The notes beneath the pieces are model-generated. The model was given only the letters and a program-made list of their open reading frames with translations. It was not told the origin of the DNA and ran no database searches. From an uncultured Eubacterium sp. (lineage in GTDB: Bacteria; Bacillota_A; Clostridia; Lachnospirales; Lachnospiraceae): 11,229 bases of DNA. Location: positions 1 to 11,229 of the forward strand of contig CAOXUF010000011.1 of assembly GCA_948560485.1 (NCBI GenBank). Direction: 5' to 3'. Shown piece after piece: positions 1 to 5,088 of this stretch; within the stretch, counting starts at the first letter, position 1; each line of letters starts with the position of its first letter. The position numbers and the translations under genes are program-made.

Positions 1-1
1 A

Positions 2-250
2 ATTGATATGGAGTTTAACAAAAAAAAGGCGTTTCAATATATTCTTGATAACTACAAAGTCCAGCCCAACGAAATACTATCAATAGGTGATCGATTCATG
101 ACAGATATTCAACCATTGCTGATGATTGGTGGGAGCGGAATTCTGATTAAAAAACCTGGATCTTTGACAAAATTACATAATGACCTATTGCATAACTGCT
201 TGAACTCTTGCCAATATTATAAGTTCTTTGAAACGCAGAAAAAATCTTAA
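2..250 (+). CDS. HAD-type phosphatase, C-terminal part (cut by left window edge)
   Basis: The frame is open to the left edge, so only the last ~82 codons of a larger gene are visible. The stretch IGDRFMTDI (roughly residues 26-34 counted from the ATG at position 8) fits HAD motif IV, where the acidic residues hold the catalytic Mg2+. It is followed by a hydrophobic strand and IKKPGS, as at the end of HAD-IA phosphatases that release phosphate from small sugar or nucleotide phosphates. Motifs I-III would lie outside the window. The stop falls inside a region that already encodes the next protein in the -1 frame, right after a run of six A. This may therefore be the N-terminal domain of a HAD-epimerase fusion rather than a separate enzyme. 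Family assignment is fairly sure; substrate is unknown. Confidence 0.75.
   Translation: MDMEFNKKKAFQYILDNYKVQPNEILSIGDRFMTDIQPLLMIGGSGILIKKPGSLTKLHNDLLHNCLNSCQYYKFFETQKKS
236..250 (+). other. A6 junction: candidate frameshift site (or single-base error) joining HAD and epimerase frames
   Basis: In the HAD frame the end reads CAG AAA AAA TCT TAA. Moving one base back at the A run gives AAA ATC TTA ATA, which continues into the epimerase. Tandem AAA codons are known slip sites for bacterial ribosomes, although the base before them is G rather than A. Either recoding, a real one-base deletion, or a homopolymer sequencing error would explain the missing start codon. Confidence 0.45.
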
Positions 251-1368
251 TATTAGGAGGTACAGGCACTATAGGACTGCCCATAACAAGGAGACTCTCA
301 GAAACTCCAAATTATGACGTATACATATTGTGCAGAAGAAAAAAAGAAATTGAGAATGTTCAAATAATTGTCGGAGAATATTCTGACAGCGGTACACAAA
401 ATATATTGTTCAGCCAAAAGTGGGATTGTATTATAGACTTGCTTTGGCATAATGAAAAGAAGTTTCATAATACTTATGAAAAGTTAGTAAATCAGACAAA
501 TCATTACATCAGCTTTTCAACGGCTGCAGTTTATGCTGATAACAAGAATCCTATAAAGGAGGATTTATTAAGGTTTTGGGATGAAACCAAAAGCGAAGAA
601 GAATATTATCATTTGCAGAAAGCCCGTATGGAAAACATCATTTTTAATTCCAATTATACGCATTGGACAATAGTTAGACCTCATGTCACATTTAATGTAA
701 ACCGAATACCTTTAGATACATGGGAACAGGACGTTTGGCTGTATAGATTTATACAAGGAAAGTATATTGTATTATCTAACATGATGCTTGAAAAAATGAC
801 TAGTTTTACCTACGGGGATAATGTGGCAAGATTACTAGAATGCATCGTTGCAAGTGGTTCTGATTCCTTCCGCCAAGTTTATAATGTGTGTTCAGATGAT
901 AAACTGCGGTGGGGGGAGGTGGTTGATCTTATTTCAGCATCGATAAAAAAAATAACTGGGAAACAGCTAAAATTGAAGATATTAGATGAAAAATCTAAAT
1001 ATGGAAAATTAGAGGAAATGTTACCGCATAAAGCAGACCGACTGAAATATGATAGGTTTTTGGACAGGGTATTAGATAATAGCAAAGTAAAAAATTTATA
1101 TGGAGACTGTGGCTTTACAATTCTTTCTGATGATATCTATAATTGCTTGAATAAAAGAATAAATGAATTCAATGATCGAATTCAATACGGAGATGTTTTA
1201 TCTATTGCCTATATGGATTATGTTTGTAATGAGCGCACTGCATTAAAGGACATAGCGGGAAAGAAGAACAAGCTAAAATATTTATTTTTGCGATATTTTA
1301 TTAATTACGGATTCGCACTTCATGTGCTAATGTTGATAAAAAAATTAAGAACAAGTTGTAGGTGGTAA
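244..1368 (+). CDS. NAD-dependent epimerase/dehydratase (extended SDR); start unresolved, possibly fused to upstream HAD
   Basis: About 374 residues from the first plausible codon. It opens with ILILGGTGTIG, the glycine-rich NAD(P)-binding loop (256-276). The extended-SDR catalytic set follows: SFSTAAVY (about 508-533) carries the Ser/Thr, YHLQK (about 607-621) is the YxxxK pair, and TIVRPHVTF is the usual segment after the active site. Such enzymes epimerise or dehydrate nucleotide sugars in the cytoplasm, which fits the polysaccharide setting. Between the in-frame stop at 229-231 and the Rossmann loop there is no ATG, GTG or TTG and no ribosome binding site. The first usual codon, TTG at 328, would remove the whole NAD-binding loop. 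Position 244 (ATC) is therefore only a nominal start. Adding one A to the 239-244 run would join this frame to the HAD gene. Exact substrate is not determinable. Confidence 0.8.
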   Translation: MLILGGTGTIGLPITRRLSETPNYDVYILCRRKKEIENVQIIVGEYSDSGTQNILFSQKWDCIIDLLWHNEKKFHNTYEKLVNQTNHYISFSTAAVYADNKNPIKEDLLRFWDETKSEEEYYHLQKARMENIIFNSNYTHWTIVRPHVTFNVNRIPLDTWEQDVWLYRFIQGKYIVLSNMMLEKMTSFTYGDNVARLLECIVASGSDSFRQVYNVCSDDKLRWGEVVDLISASIKKITGKQLKLKILDEKSKYGKLEEMLPHKADRLKYDRFLDRVLDNSKVKNLYGDCGFTILSDDIYNCLNKRINEFNDRIQYGDVLSIAYMDYVCNERTALKDIAGKKNKLKYLFLRYFINYGFALHVLMLIKKLRTSCRW

Positions 1369-1539
1369 ATAAGGTGTAAACAAAATACCGCAAGGGGAAG
1401 AGTATAAAGTAAAACATACTACATATCTAATTTTTACCGGAAGGAATTTTTCCCTATAGACAGAAAAATTTACATCCTCTGTCAGCGCAATGATCAGCAC
1501 TTTAAAAAACTCCTCATTTGTTTTTCCCTTGTTTGCTTC

Positions 1540-2080
1540 CTAACTTGAGTCCACTTCTTCGTTACATTCCGGCTGTTCTAAATACCGGCTGTTAGGTATC
1601 TCTGTCAAAAGATACTTCAGATATTCAAATGCATTTAACTTATTGGCCCGGGCACTTTCCACCAGCGTATAGAGGATTGCGTTTGCCTTGGCTCCTTTGG
1701 GTGTATCTGCAAATAACCGGGCACGTCTTGCTGTAGCAAATGGTTTTATATTTGCCTCACATAAATTGTTTGAGATTGGCAGCCGTCCGTCTTCCATGAA
1801 TTTCCCGGAAGTTCCTTCCCATTGTTATCCGGCGAGATGCCCTCTATATAATACATCCGGACATGAGCTCAGCAAAGTGCGCGGATCACATGCTCTGCCT
1901 TCTCATATCCTCCGTAGGTTGAAAATGACAGTTCGGATTCTCTGCCCCTTCCGTACCGCACACGGTACACTCTGCTACCTGTTGGACGATCTGCTTCACG
2001 ATCAGTTTTGCTAGTTCGAATTTTACCTCCGTCCTGACAATACGCTTTCCCATGACTTTCAGCTCCCCGCCGCCAGCCAT
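1540..2080 (-). pseudogene. IS66-family transposase remnant, internally deleted
   Basis: Two pieces of one IS66 transposase remain on the - strand. The upstream piece (about 1886-2080) has GGGELKVMGKRIVRTEVKFELAK followed by CTVCG, the zinc-binding region that precedes the catalytic domain. The downstream piece (1540-1824) has WEGTSGKFMEDGRLPISNN, a CEAN...PFA stretch and DTPKGAKANAILYTLVESA. This is the conserved IS66 C-terminus, including the last catalytic glutamate. Some 200 residues that normally lie between them, with the first two catalytic aspartates, are missing, and stops occur at about 1825 and 1886. It cannot be active. The 171 nt between it and the epimerase stop at 1368 show no gene, and I could not find paired terminal inverted repeats, so the element ends are undefined. 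Confidence 0.85.
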
Positions 2081-2332
2081 CTGCTTTTTGGTATAGATGT
2101 AAAAATTATTAGGCCAACAGTAATTCATGGACTATTTCAACGGTATGAAGAGACTCGCGTTGTAAATGAGTTGCTCCAATGCTTATTAGAAAACAAAAAT
2201 TTCGTCATGCAATCTGACGGAATGACTAAAAAATGCATGATGTATTCCTTGGATGCAATATCGGCAATATTTACTGTGATGAGACTGGTTCAGTTCTTTT
2301 GGGAAGGCCTGACATCACACAATGTAATATAA
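2081..2332 (+). pseudogene. NAD-dependent epimerase/dehydratase, C-terminal fragment
   Basis: In the frame of position 2099 the + strand reads FGIDVKIIRPTVIHG, then RVVNELLQCLLENKNFVMQ, SDGMTKKCMMYSLDAISAIFTVM, and stops at 2330-2332. This order (VKIIRP..VIHG, the helix before the substrate loop, 'SDG...R/K', 'Y..DA..AI..V') is the C-terminal half of extended-SDR nucleotide-sugar enzymes. The N-terminal Rossmann domain and the YxxxK pair are absent, and the usual YNVA-like end is lost after about 2282. It abuts the IS66 remnant, so an insertion or deletion event probably truncated it. It differs in sequence from the intact epimerase at 244-1368 and is probably a different enzyme. No start or ribosome binding site is visible. 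Confidence 0.65.
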
Positions 2333-2374
2333 AAAATAAGGATGTGAAACATCTCCCTTCCCTAAATTTTTCAC

Positions 2375-2403
2375 TTGCAAATGGACAGGGAATCATTTAT
2401 AAT
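2375..2403 (+). promoter_or_regulatory. Promoter for the candidate antitoxin RNA
   Basis: TTGCAA at 2375-2380 and a perfect TATAAT at 2398-2403 are separated by exactly 17 nt. This would start transcription near 2410, just upstream of the repeat CTACCCCAAACGG and about 115 nt before the hairpin/T-run at 2487-2523. No open reading frame with a ribosome binding site follows, which favours an RNA product. Confidence 0.6.
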
Positions 2404-2440
2404 CAGTGTAGAAGGTAACGGAGATATTGGCTTGTCCCCA

Positions 2441-2453
2441 CTACCCCAAACGG
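2441..2453 (+). repeat. Repeat copy 1, CTACCCCAAACGG (antitoxin side)
   Basis: Identical to the copy at 2649-2662 except for one extra T there. It lies in the 5' part of the + strand RNA. Because the other copy is transcribed from the opposite strand, the two transcripts are complementary here. Confidence 0.7.
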
Positions 2454-2486
2454 AAACTTATGTGAACTAAGTTTATAAGTTGCACA

Positions 2487-2523
2487 GGCTATCCCCTATT
2501 TGCAGTAGAGGATAGCCCTTTTT
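2487..2523 (+). terminator. Intrinsic terminator of the + strand RNA; shared hairpin
   Basis: The arms GGCTATCCCCTA (2487-2498) and TAGAGGATAGCC (2506-2517) pair over 12 positions with one C-A mismatch and a 7-nt loop. They are followed by C and five T (2519-2523). The T-run serves the + strand. On the - strand the hairpin is not followed by a U-tract, so ending of the toxin mRNA here is less certain. Confidence 0.7.
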
Positions 2524-2527
2524 CTGT

Positions 2528-2611
2528 CTATTTCCGGCTGTTGTGGTTGTCTATGTATGTCAAGATGGTAAATACCACCAAAAGCAGCGTTAATATTTCT
2601 AACGTATCCAT
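2528..2611 (-). CDS. 27-residue hydrophobic peptide, candidate type I (holin-like/Fst-like) toxin
   Basis: ATG at 2609-2611 to TAG at 2528-2530 encodes 27 residues: an MDT start, an uninterrupted hydrophobic core from Leu4 to Ile20 long enough to span a membrane, then a polar, basic tail DNHNSRK. A strong ribosome binding site (AAAGGGGG, ending 4 nt before the ATG) and an extended -10 promoter upstream support expression. The size, single membrane helix and charged C-terminus are those of type I toxins such as Fst and the small holin-like toxins of Firmicutes, which damage the cell membrane when overproduced. It lacks the PxxxG motif of classical Fst, so I do not assign it to that family. The short convergent RNA on the other strand is the expected antitoxin. 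It lies among decayed genes, consistent with a mobile or addiction origin. Confidence 0.6.
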   Translation of the reverse strand: MDTLEILTLLLVVFTILTYIDNHNSRK

Positions 2612-2674
2612 AAAACCCCCTTTCCGTTTCCGAAAAGAGCAACCGGGGCTATCCCCAAACGGTCTACACTGACT
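2612..2674 (-). promoter_or_regulatory. Structured leader of the toxin mRNA
   Basis: Two hairpins can be drawn on the - strand. One is GGGG-ATAG-CCCC (2645-2656). The other is CTTTTC/GGAAAG (2632-2637 with 2620-2625, loop of 6), whose 3' arm runs straight into the GGGG of the ribosome binding site. The second could partly hide that site, as the leader stem does in Fst RNA I. The leader also holds the sequence complementary to the antitoxin RNA. Confidence 0.4.
2647..2662 (+). repeat. Repeat copy 2, GGCTATCCCCAAACGG (toxin leader side)
   Basis: This segment combines two matches to the antitoxin RNA: CTATCCCCAAACGG (2649-2662) to copy 1 at 2441-2453, and GGCTATCCCC (2647-2656) to the terminator arm at 2487-2496. 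It lies in the predicted toxin mRNA leader, transcribed from the - strand. Confidence 0.65.
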
Positions 2675-2680
2675 GGAAAT

Positions 2681-2709
2681 ATTGTATCATATTTTGTCGG
2701 GGATTGCTA
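2681..2709 (-). promoter_or_regulatory. Promoter of the toxin gene (extended -10)
   Basis: Read on the - strand, TGATACAAT (2681-2689) is a TGn-extended -10 element. A weak -35, TAGCAA (2704-2709), lies 17 nt upstream. Transcription would begin near 2674 and leave a leader of about 62 nt before the toxin ATG. Confidence 0.5.
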
Positions 2710-2753
2710 TATATTTATCCCCTGTTACAGATATTGAACTAGTTGACATGACA

Positions 2754-2939
2754 TCAAGATTCCGTACAGGATTTCCGGCGATGCAGAATGCCGCAAAAAT
2801 GATTCTTACAAACCACCGGGCAAAAGAATACTCGCCAAAGTACAAGGGTGGCTTTTGCTATGTAAGAAGGCTGCCTACAAAATGTAAACACGAATGTAAG
2901 CAATGCCAGAAGGAAAATGCCGAAAGCCAACAACTCCAT
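2754..2939 (-). CDS. Possible small membrane peptide (unproven)
   Basis: From the ATG at 2937-2939 the - strand encodes MELLAFGIFLLALLTFVFTF, a clean membrane-spanning helix resembling the start of small holin-like toxins. It is followed by a less convincing cysteine-containing tail to 61 residues. There is no recognisable ribosome binding site before the ATG, and the frame stays open upstream. A + strand frame also runs through the same bases, starting from a TTG at 2682 without a ribosome binding site. It could be a decayed second toxin gene, the end of a lost membrane protein, or chance. It is listed because the hydrophobic run is striking and close to the other toxin candidate. Confidence 0.2.
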   Translation of the reverse strand: MELLAFGIFLLALLTFVFTFCRQPSYIAKATLVLWRVFFCPVVCKNHFCGILHRRKSCTES

Positions 2940-2978
2940 AAGAGAAATAGGAATCTTGTGTTTATAGAGGAAACTTAA

Positions 2979-3203
2979 GAGAAATTCCAGGACTGCCGGA
3001 AAACGCCGGGGGCTGGAGACAGCACTTCCCAGGCCTTTATGAAGAAGGAAGTCGATGAGGGGGATTACAAGGTTTCCGTCACCTTCGCTCCGGATTATCT
3101 GAAGAGGAATACAGACTCCGTAAAGTGTGTGATGGAAAACGATGTATTCGGTTCATTTCCTGATGACTCCCTCCTGGATGATCTGGATGTGAGCGGCTCA
3201 TGA
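2979..3203 (+). pseudogene. Unrecognised gene fragment
   Basis: An open frame of 74 codons between the stop at 2976-2978 and TGA at 3201-3203 (54 residues if it starts at the ATG at 3039). It encodes FMKKEVDEGDYKVSVTF, APDYLKRNTDSVKCVMEND, VFGSFPDDSLLDDLD. The amphipathic pattern and acidic C-terminus look like genuine protein, and its GC content is visibly higher than that of the polysaccharide genes. I do not recognise the family. There is no clear ribosome binding site, so it is probably the tail of a transferred gene whose start was lost. The rest of 2700-3421 shows only weak frames in both directions, including a - strand tail near 3289-3390 reading VKKFNELLAKEKNVTFACK, and no RNA gene that I can see. 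Confidence 0.3.
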
Positions 3204-3421
3204 AGAAAGGTTTTTGCTAGTGTTTGACACCGATAAGCCTAAGACAGAGAGCCTCAAAATTCATACACTAGTTCATATGGTTCCTTAAAGTGATACTTGT
3301 TCCTGGATTTCTCGCTTACATGCAAAAGTTACATTTTTCTCTTTGGCAAGAAGTTCATTGAATTTTTTCACCTGTACGGTTGCAATTCATCCGAGAAATA
3401 CTGGAAGGCCGCCAACAGATG

Positions 3422-4762
3422 TCACATCCTGCGTAAAACATATTTACTCTGTTTTCCATTTCCTTCTACTCTGAGCCTTCCTTCGGTACAAAGCTCTTTT
3501 AGAAGACGGAATGCTTTTGTAGAGCCTGACTGCAATAATTCTTCTGCTTCTTTCCGCGTAATCTGTCCACTTTCTGAAACATATTCCATAATTAATTCTT
3601 TCTGCAGAATCAAGGTTCTCTTTGTATCTGCCATACCCACATCGGACGGATCGGGAAAAAGTTCATCCATCACAGTATCCTCATTTTGATTCGGCAATGT
3701 CACACGGAACACACCTTTTGCAGTTTCAAAAATGGGCGTTCTCTTCATACCTGTATATAAACGCTGAATCTTTCCCACCCCTGTACCAAAGCTCTCAATC
3801 AGCCGCATACGATAGAATAGTGCTGCCAGATTTGGATTCCTGGATTGTGATACACCCAGGAAAATTGAGCGAAGTTCCAAACCCAAAACCAATCCTCCCA
3901 GTGATACAAATTCTATCCGGTCATCATAAATATTGATGATTGTGCTGCCGCTGAAAGAGTAATCACGATGAACGCAGCAGTTCAGCCAGGCCTCTCTGAC
4001 AGCCTCTACTGGATAGTCCCTTTTATCAATTCTGTCCAGACCGCTAAAAGATGCCTTCGTTTTATTATGAAGGTCAATAAAACGATACACTTCTTCCAGC
4101 TGTTTCAAAATCGACCCGCCAAACTCTTCCCTGTCCCGGAAAACAGCTTTATCCGCTCCCTGAAAAAGCGCTACCTTGGTTGTTACCTCGCACTGGTCGG
4201 AAAGTAGATAGGCCAGATTCGTATACAGCCCATCTATACCGATCAGATTAAGCGACTTCATCTGCGGAGCCCCAAGCTTAATCCCCCTTTTTTCGAGTTC
4301 TTTTATAAGCACATCAAAAGTGAGATCCTGACGGATACTCCTGCAGCTTTCATAAGATGAACCACTGTTCTGCATAATCATCTCCCGGATCCCATCATCT
4401 GTCATAGGCTGGGAGGAACTGCCTTTCCGGACATATACGCCAGATGGACGAAGTCCTTTCTCTCGAATATAATATGGGCGGTTTGTTCCTGTAGATATAT
4501 GAATTTCTATTACAGTTTTTCCCTCAAATTCATTTGCCTGTATGTGCACAAATGGCATTATGTCAGGTGCAATCGCATCCTTAAGGGAATTTGCAATTTG
4601 CAGCATAACTTCATCTGGATCAGCAATTCCCACAATTTCACCATCTTTTCTGATCCCAACCAAAACAGTACCTCCATCTGCATTAGCAAAAGCCAACACT
4701 TCCTTGCGGATTTCCGGGGTATACTCTTGCTTAAACTCTATATTTTGATTCTCATATTTCAT
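3422..4762 (-). CDS. AlbA_2 (Schlafen-type) / GHKL ATPase-like / winged-helix protein
   Basis: 446 residues, intact. The N-terminus (about 4-125) is an AlbA_2 domain: EFKQEYT, then EVLAFANADGGTVLVGI, and YVRKGSSSQPM near 110. The middle holds the 'ATP-dependent DNA helicase RecG-like' C-terminal module related to GHKL ATPases: YPVEAVREAWLNCCVHRDY, IEFVSLGGL, SRNPNLAALFYRMRLIESFGTG. The end (about 390-446) is a winged-helix-like segment, QITRKEAEELLQSGSTKAFRLLKEL. Proteins of this build are usually called putative transcriptional regulators or RNA-binding ATP-binding proteins. Few are characterised, and AlbA_2 domains also occur in defence-type genes. It stands alone between debris and the polysaccharide operon, has its own promoter, and shows no functional tie to sugar synthesis. 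The start at 4762 has a slightly distant ribosome binding site (AAAGGAAC, about 12 nt away). Its target is unknown. Confidence 0.85.
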   Translation of the reverse strand: MKYENQNIEFKQEYTPEIRKEVLAFANADGGTVLVGIRKDGEIVGIADPDEVMLQIANSLKDAIAPDIMPFVHIQANEFEGKTVIEIHISTGTNRPYYIREKGLRPSGVYVRKGSSSQPMTDDGIREMIMQNSGSSYESCRSIRQDLTFDVLIKELEKRGIKLGAPQMKSLNLIGIDGLYTNLAYLLSDQCEVTTKVALFQGADKAVFRDREEFGGSILKQLEEVYRFIDLHNKTKASFSGLDRIDKRDYPVEAVREAWLNCCVHRDYSFSGSTIINIYDDRIEFVSLGGLVLGLELRSIFLGVSQSRNPNLAALFYRMRLIESFGTGVGKIQRLYTGMKRTPIFETAKGVFRVTLPNQNEDTVMDELFPDPSDVGMADTKRTLILQKELIMEYVSESGQITRKEAEELLQSGSTKAFRLLKELCTEGRLRVEGNGKQSKYVLRRM

Positions 4763-4798
4763 TAATCTATACTGTTCCTTTCTTTCTTACTCTCCTTT

Positions 4799-4827
4799 AT
4801 TTTAGAATGAAAAGAAAGAAAAGTCAA
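4799..4827 (-). promoter_or_regulatory. Promoter of the AlbA_2 gene
   Basis: On the - strand TTGACT (4822-4827) and TAAAAT (4799-4804) are separated by 17 nt, close to consensus. Transcription would start about 30 nt before the ATG at 4762. Confidence 0.6.
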
Positions 4828-4843
4828 GTATACGTTACTGCCT

Positions 4844-4857
4844 ACAGGCGCGCCTGT
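4844..4857. promoter_or_regulatory. Perfect 14-bp palindrome ACAGGCGCGCCTGT, possible operator
   Basis: A GC-rich perfect palindrome in an otherwise AT-rich intergenic region. Its near edge is 16 bp upstream of the -35 box of the AlbA_2 gene. It lacks a T-run on either side, so it does not look like a terminator. A dimeric regulator site, possibly bound by the winged-helix protein itself, is a guess. The remaining 4863-5028 shows nothing I can assign. Confidence 0.35.
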
Positions 4858-5038
4858 GACAGCAACGCATCATCCCAGTTCCGCCGCGTCAAGTTTACTC
4901 TTTAATGTTTTTTCTAGAGCTGTAAGTTCACCTTAATATCAAAATATTTTGAAAGGATTGCTATATTTATTATATTACTCTGAACAAGTTTTTCAAGTCC
5001 CATTTTTATTTTCCAGTCACAACATAATAGTTGTAGTC

Positions 5039-5073
5039 AAAAAAAACTTGGCTACAACTCGGGATTTGTAAGT
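5039..5073 (-). terminator. Possible terminator of the polysaccharide operon
   Basis: On the - strand, just after the flippase stop, ACTTACAA (rc of 5066-5073) can pair with TTGTA-gcc-AAGT (rc of 5046-5057), leaving a 3-nt bulge, followed by eight T (5039-5046). The stem is AT-rich and weak. An overlapping 8-bp inverted repeat, AGTTGTAG/CTACAACT (5029-5036 and 5052-5059), offers a competing fold. Confidence 0.35.
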
Positions 5074-5088
5074 GACTCAGTCGGCAAT

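Larger units (their letters stand above)
2410..2523 (+). ncRNA. Candidate antisense antitoxin RNA of a type I toxin-antitoxin module
   Basis: The bounds come from the promoter at 2375-2403 and the terminator ending at 2523, giving a transcript of about 114 nt. It would carry a 5' single-stranded repeat (CTACCCCAAACGG, 2441-2453). A 7-bp hairpin follows (arms 2455-2461 and 2475-2481), then the terminator hairpin. It converges with the toxin transcript from the other strand. The 5' repeat is complementary, apart from one bulged A, to the toxin leader (2649-2662), and its GGCTATCCCC (2487-2496) is complementary to the same leader (2647-2656). The 3' hairpin overlaps the toxin transcript's tail. 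This matches the two-ended contact seen in RNA I/RNA II of pAD1 par. Boundaries are predictions, with no expression data. Confidence 0.5.

Noticed and set aside
255..260. AGGAGG-like ribosome binding site before the TTG at 328
   Set aside because: It is the coding sequence of the GG pair in the NAD-binding loop and lies about 68 nt from the TTG, too far to serve it.
1688..2014. 108-codon + strand frame
   Set aside because: It is the opposite strand of the IS66 remnant, and the - strand frames match the transposase clearly.
2233..2418. 61-codon + strand frame starting at an ATG
   Set aside because: It overlaps the epimerase fragment in another frame, has no ribosome binding site, and I recognise no family. 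Its end contains the promoter of the small RNA.
2742..2747. TTGACA on the + strand as a -35 box
   Set aside because: No -10 element lies at a suitable distance downstream.
2682..2978. 98-codon + strand frame
   Set aside because: It starts at a TTG without a ribosome binding site, overlaps the toxin promoter, and shows no recognisable family. It may be decayed coding sequence but cannot be supported as a gene.
3297..3689. 130-codon + strand frame
   Set aside because: Most of it is the reverse of the AlbA_2 gene's C-terminal coding region, with no ribosome binding site and no family signal.
5029..5059. 8-bp inverted repeat AGTTGTAG/CTACAACT as a classical terminator
   Set aside because: The T-run lies inside the loop rather than after the stem, so it would not work as an ordinary intrinsic terminator. 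I kept the overlapping weak stem before the T-run instead.
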